Below are positions 15,341-27,991 of a stretch of DNA of 64,000 bases, piece by piece. The translations under genes and the position numbers were made by a program. Under the pieces are notes generated by a model. It saw only the letters and a program-made list of their open reading frames with translations, did no database searches and was not told the origin of the DNA. Within the stretch, counting starts at the first letter, position 1. Each line of letters opens with the position of its first letter. The DNA is from Gammaproteobacteria bacterium (GTDB lineage Bacteria > Pseudomonadota > Gammaproteobacteria > Steroidobacterales > GCA-2729495): positions 1,476,992 to 1,540,991 of the forward strand of contig CP054183.1 of the NCBI GenBank assembly GCA_015709695.1, written 5' to 3'.

Positions 15341-18300
15341 GCAAGCCTGCCCGGATCCGCCGCGCCGCGAGCGCCCTCCTCGCCGCTGCCACGCTGTGGC
15401 TGCCGGCAGGCGTCCTGCACGCCGACGACACCGAGCTGTACATCGGCCAGGCCGCAGGCAATCCCGCCGCCGGCAACGCCAACATCCTCTTCATCCTCGA
15501 CAATTCGGGCAGCATGAGCTCCGCGGTGCAGACCCAGGCCGAATGGGACCCTGACCAGCAGTTCACCGGCTGCTATCGCAGCGATTCGCTCTACCTCGGC
15601 ACCAGCGGCGCACCGCCGCCCTGCAACGGCGCGGTCGAGGTGCTCAAGTCGGCCAACCACTGCGCGGCCGCGCAACCCGCACTGCGCAGCCGCGGCCAGT
15701 ACAGCGACCAGCTGCTCGGCTGGGATGGCAATGCCCGGCTCTGGCAGCCGCTCGATGCCGGCGGCGCCAATACCTACCTGGAGTGCCATGCCGACCGCGG
15801 GATCGACGGCTCCGGCGGCGCCGGCAATCCCTACGCCGCCAACGGCGCGGCCGGGCCCTGGGCCGCCGATGCGGCCAGCGAACCCGGCTGGACGGCCCAG
15901 GCCACGGTCTTCGACGGCAACTGGCTCAACTGGCGGAACAATCCGCCGACCGTGACCCGCACCCGCCTGCAGATCGTCAAGCAGGTGGTCAAGGAGGTGC
16001 TCGACAACCTCCAGGACGTCAACGTCGGCCTGATGCAGTTCAACTTCAGCGAGGGCGGCACCGTCAGCCAGGCCATGGCGGACATCGGCACCTCGCGCCA
16101 GGCGATGAAGGACGCGGTGGACGCGCTGACTGCCTCGACGCGCACGCCGCTCTCGGAAACGCTCTACGAGGCGACCAACTACCTGCGCGGCGGTCCCGTC
16201 GACTACGGCAATGTCGGCCCGCTGCGCAGCGTGGCCGCCTCGCGCCTCAACGGCAGCGCATCGGCCACCAGCTATCTCTCGCCCGTCACGGCGGAGTGCC
16301 AGAAGAACTTCATCATCCTGCTCACCGATGGCGAGCCCTCCAACGACGACAATGGCACGCTCGCCAAGGTCGCCGGCCTGCCCGGCTTCACTGCCCTGCT
16401 CGGCGGCTGCGACGGCTCCGGCGACGGTGCCTGCCTCGACGACCTGGCCGAGTATCTGTACCGCGCGGATGCCGCCCCCTCGATCCCCGGCATGCAGAAC
16501 GTGGTCACCTATACCATCGGCTTCGAACTCGACGTGCCGCTGCTGGAGTCCGCGGCACGCCGCGGTGGCGGCCGCTACTACGTCGCCGACGACACCGGCA
16601 GCCTCGCCACCGCGCTGTCCGCGGTGATCTCCGGCATCGCCGAGCGCTCGGCGACCTTCGTCGCGCCGGCGATCCCGGTGAACGCCTTCAACCGCGCCGC
16701 CAGCGAGCGCGACGTCTATGTCTCGGTGTTCAAACCCACCGGCAACGAGCACTGGCCCGGCAACCTGAAGAAGTACCGCTTCGCCGGCAACAACCTCGTC
16801 GACCAGGACGGCCAGCCGGCCGTGGACGCGGCGACCGGCTTCTTCCGTCCCGGTACGCGCAGCGTCTGGTCGACGGCGGCGGATGGCGACCGCGTCGTGG
16901 AAGGCGGCGCCGCCAGCCGCCTGCCCGCACCGGCCGCGCGCCGCGTCTTCACGGATATCAGCGGCGCCGATCTCGCCGCCGCCGCCAACCGCGTCGAGGT
17001 GGGCAACAGCGCCCTCACCGCCGCCCTGCTCGGCGTGGCCCCGGGCCAGCGCGACGGGCTCATCGCCTGGATCCGTGGCGCCGATGCCGCCGATCTCGAC
17101 GGCGACGGCGACCGCGCGGAAGCGCGCCTGCAGATGGGTGACCCGCTGCATGTGCGCCCGGTCACCGTCACCTACGGCACGGGTTCCGCCACACCGGGCA
17201 CGGTGGTCTACCTCGCCACCAACGACGGCTTCCTCCACGCCGTGGATGCCGCCACCGGCATCGAGCGCTGGGCCTACCTGCCCGGGCGGCAGCTGGCACG
17301 GCAGAACGCGCTGCTGCTCGATCCGCTCACCCCGGTGCGCCACTACGGGCTCGACGGCGAGCTGCGCTTCCACCTGCGCAACGACGACGGGCAGCCCGGT
17401 ATCGGCGCCGGCGAGCAGGCCATCCTCGTCTTCGGCATGGGACGCGGCGGCACCGCGGTGTTCGCCCTCGACGTGACCAATCCCGACGCCCCGGCCCTGC
17501 TCTGGCAGATCGACCGCCAGAGCGCGGGCTTCGGTGCCCTCGGCCAGACCTGGGCGGCACCCGAGGTGGCGAAGATCACCATCGGCACCACGACGCACGA
17601 AGCGGTGATCCTGTCCGGCGGCTACGACGACGCCCAGGACAACCGCGGCTATCGCGAGGACCAGGTCGGCAATGCGCTGTACTTCATCGACCTGCTGAGC
17701 GGCGAACGGCTGTGGAGCGCCGGCGCCTCCGGCCAGGGCCATGATCTCGTCCTGCCCGCCATGCGCAACTCGATCCCGGCCGCACCCCGGGTCATCGACC
17801 TGAGCGGGGACGGCCTTGCCGACCGTCTCTATGTCGGCGACATGGGCGGCCAGCTCTGGCGCTTCGACATCCGCAATGGCCAGGACCGCGCGAGCCTGGT
17901 GAGCGCGGGCGTGCTCGCCTCGCTCGGCGCCGCGGACCTCGCCAGTCCGGACGCGGCCGACGTGCGCCGCTTCCATGCCACGCCGGACGTGGTGCTGGTG
18001 GACTGCATCCGCGGCAACTTCCTCGCCATCAACCTCGGCTCGGGCTACCGCGGCCATCCGCTGGACACGGACGCCGCCGACCAGTTCTTCTCGGTGCGCG
18101 ACCCGAACGTCTACCTGGCCCTCGACACCGCGAGCTACGGGGAGCCCATCCGCATCGGCGACCTCATGGACATCACCGACGACCCGGATGCCGAGGTGCC
18201 GGTCGATGCCGCCGGCTGGCGGCTGCGGCTCGAGCAGGAGCCGGGCGAGAAGGTGCTCACCCCGGCGGTGACCTTCGACAACACCCTGTTCTTCACCTCG

Positions 18301-18606
18301 TTCGCGCCCGGCGCGGGCGTCAGCGCCTGCGCCGGCGGCCTCGGCATCAACCGCGCGTACCAGGTCGGCATCTGCAACGGCCGCCCGCTCACCAACCTCG
18401 ACGGCAGCAGCGAGGACGGGCCGCTCGCCATCGAGGACCGCTTCCGCACCCTGAGCCAGACCGGCATCGCGCCCGGCTCCATCTTCCTGTTCCCCGGCAA
18501 CGGCATCGGCAAGCCCACGCGCTGCGTCGGCCTGAGCTGCTTCCCGCCCGCTTCCGGGTCCGGCGCGGCGTCCCGCAGCTACTGGTCGCAGGAGCGGGCA
18601 CGGTGA
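15337..18606 (+). CDS. pilY1: PilY1-type pilus tip adhesin/biogenesis protein, operon 1
   Basis: This 1089-residue protein has a signal peptide to about residue 29. A von Willebrand A-like region follows with MIDAS residues D55, S57 and S59 (LDNSGSMS) and a later LTDGEPSND. The C-terminal half is a PilY1 beta-propeller, with a Ca-binding-type loop DLDGDGDRAEA before GDPLHVRPV and repeated propeller strands such as YLATNDGFLHAVDAATG. PilY1 works at the pilus tip and in pilus extension/retraction control in a Ca-dependent way. The start overlaps the CxGC gene by four bases and the stop overlaps pilE (GTGA). The paralogue is at 49095-52475. Confidence 0.93.
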   Translation: MSKPARIRRAASALLAAATLWLPAGVLHADDTELYIGQAAGNPAAGNANILFILDNSGSMSSAVQTQAEWDPDQQFTGCYRSDSLYLGTSGAPPPCNGAVEVLKSANHCAAAQPALRSRGQYSDQLLGWDGNARLWQPLDAGGANTYLECHADRGIDGSGGAGNPYAANGAAGPWAADAASEPGWTAQATVFDGNWLNWRNNPPTVTRTRLQIVKQVVKEVLDNLQDVNVGLMQFNFSEGGTVSQAMADIGTSRQAMKDAVDALTASTRTPLSETLYEATNYLRGGPVDYGNVGPLRSVAASRLNGSASATSYLSPVTAECQKNFIILLTDGEPSNDDNGTLAKVAGLPGFTALLGGCDGSGDGACLDDLAEYLYRADAAPSIPGMQNVVTYTIGFELDVPLLESAARRGGGRYYVADDTGSLATALSAVISGIAERSATFVAPAIPVNAFNRAASERDVYVSVFKPTGNEHWPGNLKKYRFAGNNLVDQDGQPAVDAATGFFRPGTRSVWSTAADGDRVVEGGAASRLPAPAARRVFTDISGADLAAAANRVEVGNSALTAALLGVAPGQRDGLIAWIRGADAADLDGDGDRAEARLQMGDPLHVRPVTVTYGTGSATPGTVVYLATNDGFLHAVDAATGIERWAYLPGRQLARQNALLLDPLTPVRHYGLDGELRFHLRNDDGQPGIGAGEQAILVFGMGRGGTAVFALDVTNPDAPALLWQIDRQSAGFGALGQTWAAPEVAKITIGTTTHEAVILSGGYDDAQDNRGYREDQVGNALYFIDLLSGERLWSAGASGQGHDLVLPAMRNSIPAAPRVIDLSGDGLADRLYVGDMGGQLWRFDIRNGQDRASLVSAGVLASLGAADLASPDAADVRRFHATPDVVLVDCIRGNFLAINLGSGYRGHPLDTDAADQFFSVRDPNVYLALDTASYGEPIRIGDLMDITDDPDAEVPVDAAGWRLRLEQEPGEKVLTPAVTFDNTLFFTSFAPGAGVSACAGGLGINRAYQVGICNGRPLTNLDGSSEDGPLAIEDRFRTLSQTGIAPGSIFLFPGNGIGKPTRCVGLSCFPPASGSGAASRSYWSQERAR

Positions 18607-19067
18607 GGCGTGGCCGGCGCGCCGCGCACGGGTTCTCCCTGATCGAGCTGCTGGTCACGCTGGCGATCATGGCCATCGTCACCTCGCTCGCCGTCGGCGG
18701 CTACCGGCAGTACCTGCGCCGCGCCAATCGCGTGGATGCGACCTCGGCCCTGCTCCGGCTGGCTGCCGCCCAGGAGAAGTTCTACGTGCAGAACGGCCAG
18801 TATGCCGACGCCGGCGCCATGGCGGCGGCCCCACCGCTGGGGCTCGGCATCGCCGGCACCGAGCGCGGCTACTACGTGCTCGACATCCGCATCGACGAGG
18901 ACGGCGCCGCGGTCGGCTATACCGCCACCGCCACGGTGGCGGCCGCCGGCCCGCAGGCCGACGACAGCGAATGCTGGATCCTCAGCATCAACGAGCGTGG
19001 CCTGCGCGGCGCCGAGGCGCAGGATGGCGATGCCGGTGCGGCCGTCACCGACCGCTGCTGGCGCTAG
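18603..19067 (+). CDS. pilE: Minor pilin PilE, pilus operon 1
   Basis: This 154-residue type IV pilin-like protein has leader MRRGRRAAHG and mature FSLIELLVTLAIMAIVTSLA, with Glu5. It carries YRQYLRRANRVDATSALLRL and the PilE features GLGIAGTERGYYVLDI and a terminal TDRCWR, whose cysteine pairs with the one in DDSECW. The start is a GTG at 18603 overlapping the pilY1 stop. The stop overlaps the convergent lspA stop by four bases, so the operon has no room for a separate terminator. Confidence 0.92.
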   Translation: MRRGRRAAHGFSLIELLVTLAIMAIVTSLAVGGYRQYLRRANRVDATSALLRLAAAQEKFYVQNGQYADAGAMAAAPPLGLGIAGTERGYYVLDIRIDEDGAAVGYTATATVAAAGPQADDSECWILSINERGLRGAEAQDGDAGAAVTDRCWR

Positions 19068-19554
19068 CTGCCGCGGCGGCGGTCGAGCACCAGCCCGTCG
19101 AACAGCACCAGCACCACGCCGCAGGTGATGGCCGAGTCCGCGAGATTGAAGGCCGGGTAGGACCAGTCGCGGTAGTACAGCAGGATGAAATCCACGACGT
19201 AGCCATGCAGCAGCCGGTCGATCAGGTTGCCGATGGCACCACCGAGCAGCAGTGACAGGCCCAGCGCCAGCAGGCTGTGCCCCCGGGGCGGCAGGCGCGT
19301 CAGCCACCAGAACACCCCCAGGCTCACCACCGCCGCCACGCCGCTGAACAGCCAGTTCTGCCAGCCCGAGGCGCCGGCGAGGAAGCTGAAGGCGGCCCCC
19401 GGGTTGTGCAGCCGCACGAGGTCGAAGAACGGCAGCACCGGCACCCGCTCGTAGAGCCCGAGTGCCCCGGTCACCTGCATCTTGGTGATCTGGTCCGCGG
19501 CGATCACCGCCAGCGAGACCAGCAGCCAGCCGCCCCAGGAGATACGTTCCGCCA

Positions 19555-19555
<1 letters not shown>
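19064..19555 (-). CDS. lspA: Lipoprotein signal peptidase LspA (signal peptidase II)
   Basis: This is a 163-residue inner-membrane aspartyl protease with four transmembrane helices. The conserved blocks are DQITK, HNPGAAFS, GNLIDRLLHGYVVDF (first catalytic Asp) and FNLADSAI (second catalytic Asp). It removes signal peptides from diacylglyceryl prolipoproteins. Its ATG shares one base with the ileS stop, matching the conserved ribF-ileS-lspA operon. Confidence 0.97.
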
Positions 19556-22374
<2,819 letters not shown>

Positions 22375-22390
22375 GCGCTCGCGCTCTCCA

Positions 22391-23323
22391 TCAGGCTGCC
22401 GCCAGTATGCGCCGGGCGGCCTCGGCGTCCCGGTGCATCTGCTGCTGCAGGGTGGGCAGGTCGGGAAACTTCAGCTCGTCGCGCAGGCGGGCGACGAACT
22501 GCACTTCTATGTAGCGCCCGTAGATGTCACGGTCGAAGTCGAACACGTGCACCTCGAGCAGCGGCTCGATGCCGTCGATGGTGGGACGCGTGCCGACGCT
22601 GGCCACGCCGGGCAACAGCCCCTCGCCCAGGCCGGCGACGCGCACCGCGAAGATGCCCGCCAGCGCGCTCTGCCGGCGGCAGAGATTGAGGTTGGCGGTG
22701 GGCATGCCGAGCTCGCGCCCCAGCCGCCGCCCCGGCACCACCCGGCCGGTCATGGCGTAGTGGCGGCCGAGCAGCCGGCGCGCCTCGTCCATGTCGCCGC
22801 TGGCCAGCGCCTCGCGCACCGCGGTGCTCGACACGCGGGTGCCGTCGATGACCACGCTGCCCACCTGCTCCACGCCGAAGCCCAGGCGCCCGCCCGCGGC
22901 CTCGAGGTCCGCCAGCGTACCAGCCCGCCCGCGGGCGAAGCGGAAATCGTCGCCCACCACCAGGTGCCGCACGCGCAGCGTGCGCGCCAGCAGGCGCTCG
23001 ATGAACTCCCCGGGCCCCAGCGCTTCCATGCGCGCATCGAACGGCGGACAGAACATCCAGTCGAGCCCCAGACCCGCCAGCAGCGCCGCCTTCTCCCGCA
23101 GCCGCGTCAGCCGCGCCGGCGGCCGCCCGGGGCTGAAGTACTCCCGCGGCGTCGGCTCGAAGGTGAAGGCCAGCGCCGCCAGCCCGCGGCGGCGCGCCTC
23201 GGCAACCACCCGCGCCAGGATGCGCTGGTGGCCGAGGTGCACGCCGTCGAAGGCGCCGATGGTCGCCACGCAGCCGGGCGACAGCAGGCTGGCCTCCTCG
23301 GCGGGGCGGCGGATCAGTCTCAT
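22391..23323 (-). CDS. ribF: Bifunctional riboflavin kinase/FAD synthetase
   Basis: This 310-residue protein has an N-terminal FMN adenylyltransferase domain (GAFDGVHLGHQ) and a C-terminal riboflavin kinase domain (GRVVPGRRLGRELGMPTANL). Together they convert riboflavin to FMN and then FAD. The ATG at 23323 (MRLIRRP) is the conserved start, 26 bases after murJ. Co-transcription with murJ, ileS and lspA is likely. Confidence 0.96.
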   Translation of the reverse strand: MRLIRRPAEEASLLSPGCVATIGAFDGVHLGHQRILARVVAEARRRGLAALAFTFEPTPREYFSPGRPPARLTRLREKAALLAGLGLDWMFCPPFDARMEALGPGEFIERLLARTLRVRHLVVGDDFRFARGRAGTLADLEAAGGRLGFGVEQVGSVVIDGTRVSSTAVREALASGDMDEARRLLGRHYAMTGRVVPGRRLGRELGMPTANLNLCRRQSALAGIFAVRVAGLGEGLLPGVASVGTRPTIDGIEPLLEVHVFDFDRDIYGRYIEVQFVARLRDELKFPDLPTLQQQMHRDAEAARRILAAA

Positions 23324-23349
23324 GGGAATGGCGGCTCGGAAAAGCCGGA

Positions 23350-24969
23350 TTATACGGTCGGGCCCGGTGATTTCATCCGCAGCTCGCCGGGGCGCAGGCC
23401 CACCGCGAGCAGCGTGGCGAAGTAGGCCAGCACCGCCACGACGATGACGCCGGCCAGCCACAGGCCGCGCACCCAGACAGCCGCTTCGAGCCAGCGCGGC
23501 AGCGGCGGCGTGATGGTGACCAGCAGCATGGCCATGACGCCGCAGGCGACCGCCACCCGCAGCAGGAAGCGCGGCAGGCCCGTGGCCGGCGGCAGCACGC
23601 CATCGCGGCGCAGGCCGCGCCAGAGCAGGCCCGCGTTGAGGAACCCGGCGAGCGAGGTGGACAGCGCCAGGCCCGCATGCGGCGCCGGCATCCCGGCCAG
23701 CGCCCAAGGCACCACCACCGCGATGTTGAAGGCCATGTTGCAGCCGAGGGAGATCAGCCCGACACGCACCGGGGTGCGGGTGTCCTGGCGGGCGAAGTAG
23801 CCCGGCGCCAGCACCTTGACCAGTGTCAGTGCCACCAGGCCGCCACCGTAGGCCATGAGGCTGAGGCTGGCCATGCGCACGTCGGCGACGGTGAATTCAC
23901 CGCCGAAGAAAATGGTGCCGAGCATCGGTCCGGCGAGGACCACCAGCCCGACCGAGGCGGGTGCCGAGATGAGGATGACCACGCGGACGGCCCACTCCAG
24001 GGTGGCGGTGAACTGGCCGCGCGAGGCGCTTGCGTGCTGGCGCGACAGGTTGGGCAGGATCACCGTGGCCAGCGCGATGCCGAAGATGCCCAGCGGGAAC
24101 TCCATCAGGCGGTCGGAGTAGTACAGCCAGCTGATGCTGCCGGTCACCAGGAACGAGGCAATGAGCGAATCGAGCAGGATGCTCACCTGCGCCACCGAGG
24201 AGCCGAACACCGCCGGCACCATCAGCTTCATGATCCGGCGCACGCCCTCGTGCGACCAGCCCCAGCGCGGCCGCGGCACCATGCCGATGCGCCGCAGGAA
24301 GGGGAACATGAAACCCAGCTGCACCAGGCCCGCGGCGAACACGCCCGCGGCCAGCGCCATGCCGGGGCGCGCGTAGTAGGGCGCCACGAAGGCCGCGAAG
24401 CCGATCATCACCAGGTTGAGCAGCACCGGGGAGAATGCCGGCACGCCGAAGCGGTGATAAGTATTGAGGATGCCGCCGGCCAGTGCCGACAGCGAGATGA
24501 AGAACAGGTACGGGAACGTCAGCCGCAGCATGTCCACGGTCAGCTCGAATCGCCCGGCCTCGGCCGATGCCGCGGCGAAACCCGGCGCGAACAGCAGCAC
24601 CAGCAGCGGCGCAGCGACGATGCCGACGGCGGTGAACACCAGCAGCGCCGCGCCCAGCGTGCCCGTGACCCGGTCCACCAGCTCGCGGATCTCCTCGCGG
24701 CTGCGGTTCTGGTCGTAGTCGGCGAAAACCGGGACGAAGGCCTGCGAGAACGCGCCCTCGGCGGACCAGCGGCGGAAGATGTTGGGAATCTTGAACGCCA
24801 CGAAGAAGGCGTCCATCAGGTAGCCGGCGCCGAAGTAGCGGGCGTAGACCATGTCGCGCACCAGGCCCAGCAGCCGTGACAGCAGCGTCATGGCGCCGAC
24901 GGTGGTCGTGGACTTCAGCAGGTGACGCCCGGAGACGTGGGTGGATGGCTGCGGTGACTGGCCAGGCAT
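23350..24969 (-). CDS. murJ: Lipid II flippase MurJ
   Basis: This 539-residue MATE-like/MVF family protein has about 14 membrane segments and the hallmark N-terminus TLLSRLLGLVRDMVYARYFG followed by DAFFVAFKIPN. MurJ flips the peptidoglycan precursor lipid II across the inner membrane. The ATG at 24969 gives a 26-residue polar lead; a later Met (MTLLSRL) is possible. It diverges from rpsT across about 100 bases. Confidence 0.96.
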   Translation of the reverse strand: MPGQSPQPSTHVSGRHLLKSTTTVGAMTLLSRLLGLVRDMVYARYFGAGYLMDAFFVAFKIPNIFRRWSAEGAFSQAFVPVFADYDQNRSREEIRELVDRVTGTLGAALLVFTAVGIVAAPLLVLLFAPGFAAASAEAGRFELTVDMLRLTFPYLFFISLSALAGGILNTYHRFGVPAFSPVLLNLVMIGFAAFVAPYYARPGMALAAGVFAAGLVQLGFMFPFLRRIGMVPRPRWGWSHEGVRRIMKLMVPAVFGSSVAQVSILLDSLIASFLVTGSISWLYYSDRLMEFPLGIFGIALATVILPNLSRQHASASRGQFTATLEWAVRVVILISAPASVGLVVLAGPMLGTIFFGGEFTVADVRMASLSLMAYGGGLVALTLVKVLAPGYFARQDTRTPVRVGLISLGCNMAFNIAVVVPWALAGMPAPHAGLALSTSLAGFLNAGLLWRGLRRDGVLPPATGLPRFLLRVAVACGVMAMLLVTITPPLPRWLEAAVWVRGLWLAGVIVVAVLAYFATLLAVGLRPGELRMKSPGPTV

Positions 24970-24992
24970 CGGCCGGGGAGTCTACCAGCGTA

Positions 24993-25021
24993 TTGACAAG
25001 GGTGGGCCAAACCCAAAGAAT
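24993..25021 (+). promoter_or_regulatory. Sigma-70-type promoter of rpsT
   Basis: TTGACA at 24993-24998, a 17-base spacer and AAGAAT at 25016-25021 form a near-consensus promoter. It would give a leader of about 45 bases before the rpsT TTG start. It lies just upstream of the divergent murJ start. Confidence 0.6.
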
Positions 25022-25073
25022 ACGCGCCCTTGCCGGCGCCCACGCCCGGCGTCCGACGAGTCAGGTCAGCCCC

Positions 25074-25352
25074 TTGGCGAACATCAAGTCAGCAGCGAAG
25101 AAGGCGCGCCAGGCGGAAAAGCACCGCCAGCGCAACGTCGCCCTGCGCACCCGCATGCGCAGCGCCATCAAGAAGGCCGTCAAGGCTACCGGGGCCGGTG
25201 ATGCCGCCGCTGCCACGACCGCCTGCCAGGCCGCGGTTCCGGCCATCGACACCATGGTCAGCAAGGGCCTCGTCCACCGCAACAAGGCCGCCCGCCACAA
25301 GAGCCGCCTGAACAAGGCGCTCAAGGCCCTCAAGGCGTCCAAGGCCGGCTAG
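25074..25352 (+). CDS. rpsT: 30S ribosomal protein S20
   Basis: This 92-residue, Lys/Arg/Ala-rich protein begins (M)[20 protein letters not shown], matching S20. It binds 16S rRNA early in 30S assembly. The start is a TTG at 25074, the same unusual UUG start that E. coli rpsT uses, with AGGT upstream. A start codon other than ATG is known to help S20 control its own translation. The stop overlaps the convergent obgE stop (CTAG at 25349-25352). Confidence 0.96.
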   Translation: MANIKSAAKKARQAEKHRQRNVALRTRMRSAIKKAVKATGAGDAAAATTACQAAVPAIDTMVSKGLVHRNKAARHKSRLNKALKALKASKAG

Positions 25353-26398
25353 CCTGGCGCTGCCTCGCCCTCTTCCTCCGGGGGCCGCAGGATTTCCTCC
25401 AGCCGCGTCATCACCTCGCCGGTAAGCCGCGCGGTACCCTCCCCCGACAACGCGCTGATGCGATGCACAGGGCCGGTCCAGCCCAGGGCGGCCACCACCT
25501 CGGCCTCGCGCCGCTGCGCTTCGGCGGGCTCGAGCAGGTCCGTCTTGGTCAGCACCAGCCAGCGCTCCTTGGCGGCCAGCCCGGGATTGAAGCGCTCGAG
25601 CTCACGCACGATCTCCAGCGCATCATCCGCCGGCAGCGTGGTTCCCGGGGGTGGCGCCAGATCCACCAGGTGCAGCAGCAGGCGGGTGCGCTGCAGGTGC
25701 TTGAGGAAGCGCGTGCCCAGCCCGGCGCCCTCGGCCGCGCCACCGATCAGCCCCGGGATGTCCGCCATGACGAAGCTGCGCAGCGCGCCGACATAGACGA
25801 CCCCGAGGTTGGGGTACAGGGTGGTGAAGGGATAATCGGCCACCTTGGGTCGCGCCGCCGATACCGCGCGGATCAGCGTGGACTTGCCCGCATTGGGCTT
25901 GCCGAGCAGGCCGACGTCGGCCAGCAGCGTCAGTTCCAGCCGCAGGGCCCGCGCCTCGCCGGCGGTGCCCGGGGTCGAGCGTCGCGGCGCCCGGTTCACG
26001 CTGCTCTTGAAGCGCGTGTTGCCCTTGCCTCCGTGGCCACCCGCGGCCACCAGCAGGCGCTGGCCGTCGGTCGTCAGGTCGCCGAGCAGCTCGCCGGTCT
26101 CGTCCTCGATCACCCGGGTGCCGGGCGGCACCGGCACCTCGAGGTCACCGCCGCTGCGGCCGCTGCAGTTGGCTCCGGAACCCGGCTCGCCATGGGTGGC
26201 GCGGTAGCGACGGTTGACGCGGAAGTCCGCCAGCGTGTTGATGCCGCCGCGGGCCACCAGCCAGACGCTGCCGCCGTCGCCGCCATCGCCGCCGTCGGGC
26301 CCGCCCCAGGGGATGTTCTTTTCGCGACGGAAGCTGACGCAGCCAGCACCGCCATTGCCGGCCTGCACGCGAACCGTGGCTTCATCGACGAACTTCAT
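25349..26398 (-). CDS. obgE: Obg-family GTPase ObgE/CgtA
   Basis: This 349-residue GTPase has the glycine-rich Obg fold ([11 protein letters not shown], residues about 33-43) followed by a G domain with GKPNAGKST (G1), DIPGLI (G3) and TKTD (G4). It acts in 50S ribosome maturation and the stringent response. It follows rpmA in the rplU-rpmA-obgE operon, separated by a strong hairpin at 26421-26444. Its stop codon overlaps that of rpsT. Confidence 0.97.
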   Translation of the reverse strand: MKFVDEATVRVQAGNGGAGCVSFRREKNIPWGGPDGGDGGDGGSVWLVARGGINTLADFRVNRRYRATHGEPGSGANCSGRSGGDLEVPVPPGTRVIEDETGELLGDLTTDGQRLLVAAGGHGGKGNTRFKSSVNRAPRRSTPGTAGEARALRLELTLLADVGLLGKPNAGKSTLIRAVSAARPKVADYPFTTLYPNLGVVYVGALRSFVMADIPGLIGGAAEGAGLGTRFLKHLQRTRLLLHLVDLAPPPGTTLPADDALEIVRELERFNPGLAAKERWLVLTKTDLLEPAEAQRREAEVVAALGWTGPVHRISALSGEGTARLTGEVMTRLEEILRPPEEEGEAAPG

Positions 26399-26420
26399 GC
26401 TGGCCTGGATCCAGAAACGA

Positions 26421-26444
26421 CGAACCCCGCCGCAGCGGGGTTCG
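26421..26444 (-). terminator. Perfect 10-bp hairpin between rpmA and obgE
   Basis: CGAACCCCGC, a CGCA loop and GCGGGGTTCG form a perfect 10-base-pair stem-loop in the 69-base rpmA-obgE gap. On the transcribed strand it is followed by TCGTTTC, only a weak T-run. It probably acts as a partial terminator or 3' stabiliser that sets more ribosomal protein message than obgE message. Confidence 0.6.
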
Positions 26445-26467
26445 CGCAGTAGCCGGCGCGGGCTGCC

Positions 26468-26731
26468 TCAGCCCTGCTGGGGAACGATGCTGACGAACAG
26501 GCGGTTCTTCGGGCCCTTGCGCTGGAAGGCCACGGTGCCGGCGGCCTTGGCGAACAGCGTGTGGTCACGGCCCATGCCGACGTTCGCACCGGCATGGTAG
26601 CGGGTGCCACGCTGCCGGATGATGATGTTGCCCGCCACCACGTCCTCGCCGCCGAAGAGCTTGACGCCCAGGCGCTTGGACTCCGAATCGCGGCCGTTGC
26701 GGGTGCTGCCGCCTGCCTTTTTATGTGCCAT
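26468..26731 (-). CDS. rpmA: 50S ribosomal protein L27
   Basis: This 87-residue protein begins [20 protein letters not shown], which is diagnostic of L27; the N-terminal tail reaches the peptidyl transferase centre. It lies six bases downstream of rplU and is co-transcribed with it from the promoter at 27133-27161. Confidence 0.98.
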   Translation of the reverse strand: MAHKKAGGSTRNGRDSESKRLGVKLFGGEDVVAGNIIIRQRGTRYHAGANVGMGRDHTLFAKAAGTVAFQRKGPKNRLFVSIVPQQG

Positions 26732-26737
26732 CTGGCC

Positions 26738-27082
26738 TTACTCCGCCGCGGCGCCGTCGCCCTGCTTCGGCCCGCCGGTGATGCCGGTGATCTCCACCAG
26801 CGTGAAAGACTGCCGGTGCGTACCCATGCGCTTGTACGTGGTCCGGCGCTTGAACTTGATGACGCTCACCTTGTCGGTGCGGCCCTGGGCCAGGACCTTG
26901 GCCTTGACCTTGCCGCCCGCCACCTTCGGCTTGCCGACCTTGAGGTTGCGGCCTTCGCCGATCATCAGCACGTCGGTGAACTCGACGCTGTCGCCCTCGG
27001 CAGCCGGCAGCTTTTCCACCTGGAGCTGGTCACCCGGGCTCGCGCGGTACTGCTTGCCACCCGTCACAAATACGGCGTACAT
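26738..27082 (-). CDS. rplU: 50S ribosomal protein L21
   Basis: This 114-residue protein begins MYAVFVTGGKQYRASPGD and carries the C-terminal KRRTTYKRMGTHRQSFT segment of L21, which binds 23S rRNA. It is the first gene of the rplU-rpmA-obgE operon. The Asp/Ala-rich tail slightly exceeds the usual length of about 103. Confidence 0.98.
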   Translation of the reverse strand: MYAVFVTGGKQYRASPGDQLQVEKLPAAEGDSVEFTDVLMIGEGRNLKVGKPKVAGGKVKAKVLAQGRTDKVSVIKFKRRTTYKRMGTHRQSFTLVEITGITGGPKQGDGAAAE

Positions 27083-27132
27083 CCTGAACTTCTCCGCAGG
27101 TCCGGCCCGGAAGGAACCGGAAAAGAGCCGGC

Positions 27133-27161
27133 ATTCTAATGATTCGGCCCTGCCGGTTCAA
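27133..27161 (-). promoter_or_regulatory. Sigma-70-type promoter of rplU-rpmA-obgE
   Basis: On the reverse strand TTGAAC (27156-27161), a 17-base spacer and TAGAAT (27133-27138) make a strong promoter with a leader of about 43 bases. Its -35 box overlaps the last codons of the upstream nuclease gene. Confidence 0.7.
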
Positions 27162-27991
27162 CGGCTTGGATGGGCCGCCGCCGCCCCTGGGCAACCCAGC
27201 TGGTTGAGCTGCCCGGCGAGGCGCACCCCGGCCTCGGCCAGCCGCAGGCTGACGAGGTTGCGGGCAGTGGCCACGTACTGCGGATCCAGTCGCAGGCGCC
27301 CCCCGCCGGAAGGCAGCGCGTACACCCGCGGCCGCAGCGCGAGCGACTCGCGCGCCCAGTCCTGCGGCCCGCTGGCCTGCCAGGCGGCTTCCTGGCCGCT
27401 GGCGAGGGCGCCGATCGAGGCGGCGAGGCCCGCGAGATCGAGGCCCTGCGCGTGGAGCAGCGCACTGGCATCCCAGAACTCGTGCAGGGACAGCTCGCGC
27501 CTGCCCCAGCGGACCGGGATGTCGTTGCCGCCGCGGTCGACCCCGAGGCCGACATGCAGCGGCTGGTGCAGGTCGGCGGTGAAATGCACGAAGAAGCGCA
27601 GCGCCTCGGCACGGCGCGCCCGCGGCAGGCGCGTGTCGGCGAGGTCGCGCCTGGCGCTGGCCAGCGCCTTGAGCACGTTGCCGCCGGGGCGCGCCATGGC
27701 CCGCTCCAGCGACTCGCCATCGGCAACGTTGATGAAATGCCAGTCCCCGGTGTGGCGCCAGACCGGGTCATCGCGGATGCTGTCCGCCCATACGCCGGCG
27801 TTGGCAAGCGAATTGCCGTCGAGGAGCGGGGCGATCCAGGCGCGGGCGCCGGCGCAGAGCCGCGCCTCGGCGATCTCGCCGACCACGCGATGGCCCTCGG
27901 CGCCGAAGCCGTGGGCAGCATCGGCCCACGGCAGCCCGGCAAGGACCAGTAAGAGAAAGCCGAATTTTACAGGGCACTGCATCCGGCGCAT
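27158..27991 (-). CDS. Secreted S1/P1-type nuclease
   Basis: This 277-residue protein has an N-terminal signal peptide (MRRMQCPVKFGFLLLVLAGL, cleavage near ADA). Zinc-ligand blocks of the S1/P1 family follow: GAEGHR, WRHTGDWHFIN, HFTADLHQPLHVG and DRGGND. Such enzymes cut single-stranded nucleic acids in the periplasm or outside the cell. The ATG at 27991 has a GGGGGG stretch five bases upstream; the next Met at 27982 is the alternative. It starts only 12 bases from the divergent ispB ATG and separates ispB from rplU, which are usually direct neighbours. Confidence 0.88.
   Translation of the reverse strand: MRRMQCPVKFGFLLLVLAGLPWADAAHGFGAEGHRVVGEIAEARLCAGARAWIAPLLDGNSLANAGVWADSIRDDPVWRHTGDWHFINVADGESLERAMARPGGNVLKALASARRDLADTRLPRARRAEALRFFVHFTADLHQPLHVGLGVDRGGNDIPVRWGRRELSLHEFWDASALLHAQGLDLAGLAASIGALASGQEAAWQASGPQDWARESLALRPRVYALPSGGGRLRLDPQYVATARNLVSLRLAEAGVRLAGQLNQLGCPGAAAAHPSR

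Noticed and set aside
15283..18057. Long minus-strand frame of about 920 codons opposite pilY1
   Set aside because: It is a GC-rich antisense shadow of a strongly recognised PilY1; its translation is low-complexity. The same holds for long frames opposite the UvrA-like gene, operon 2 pilY1 and nadB.
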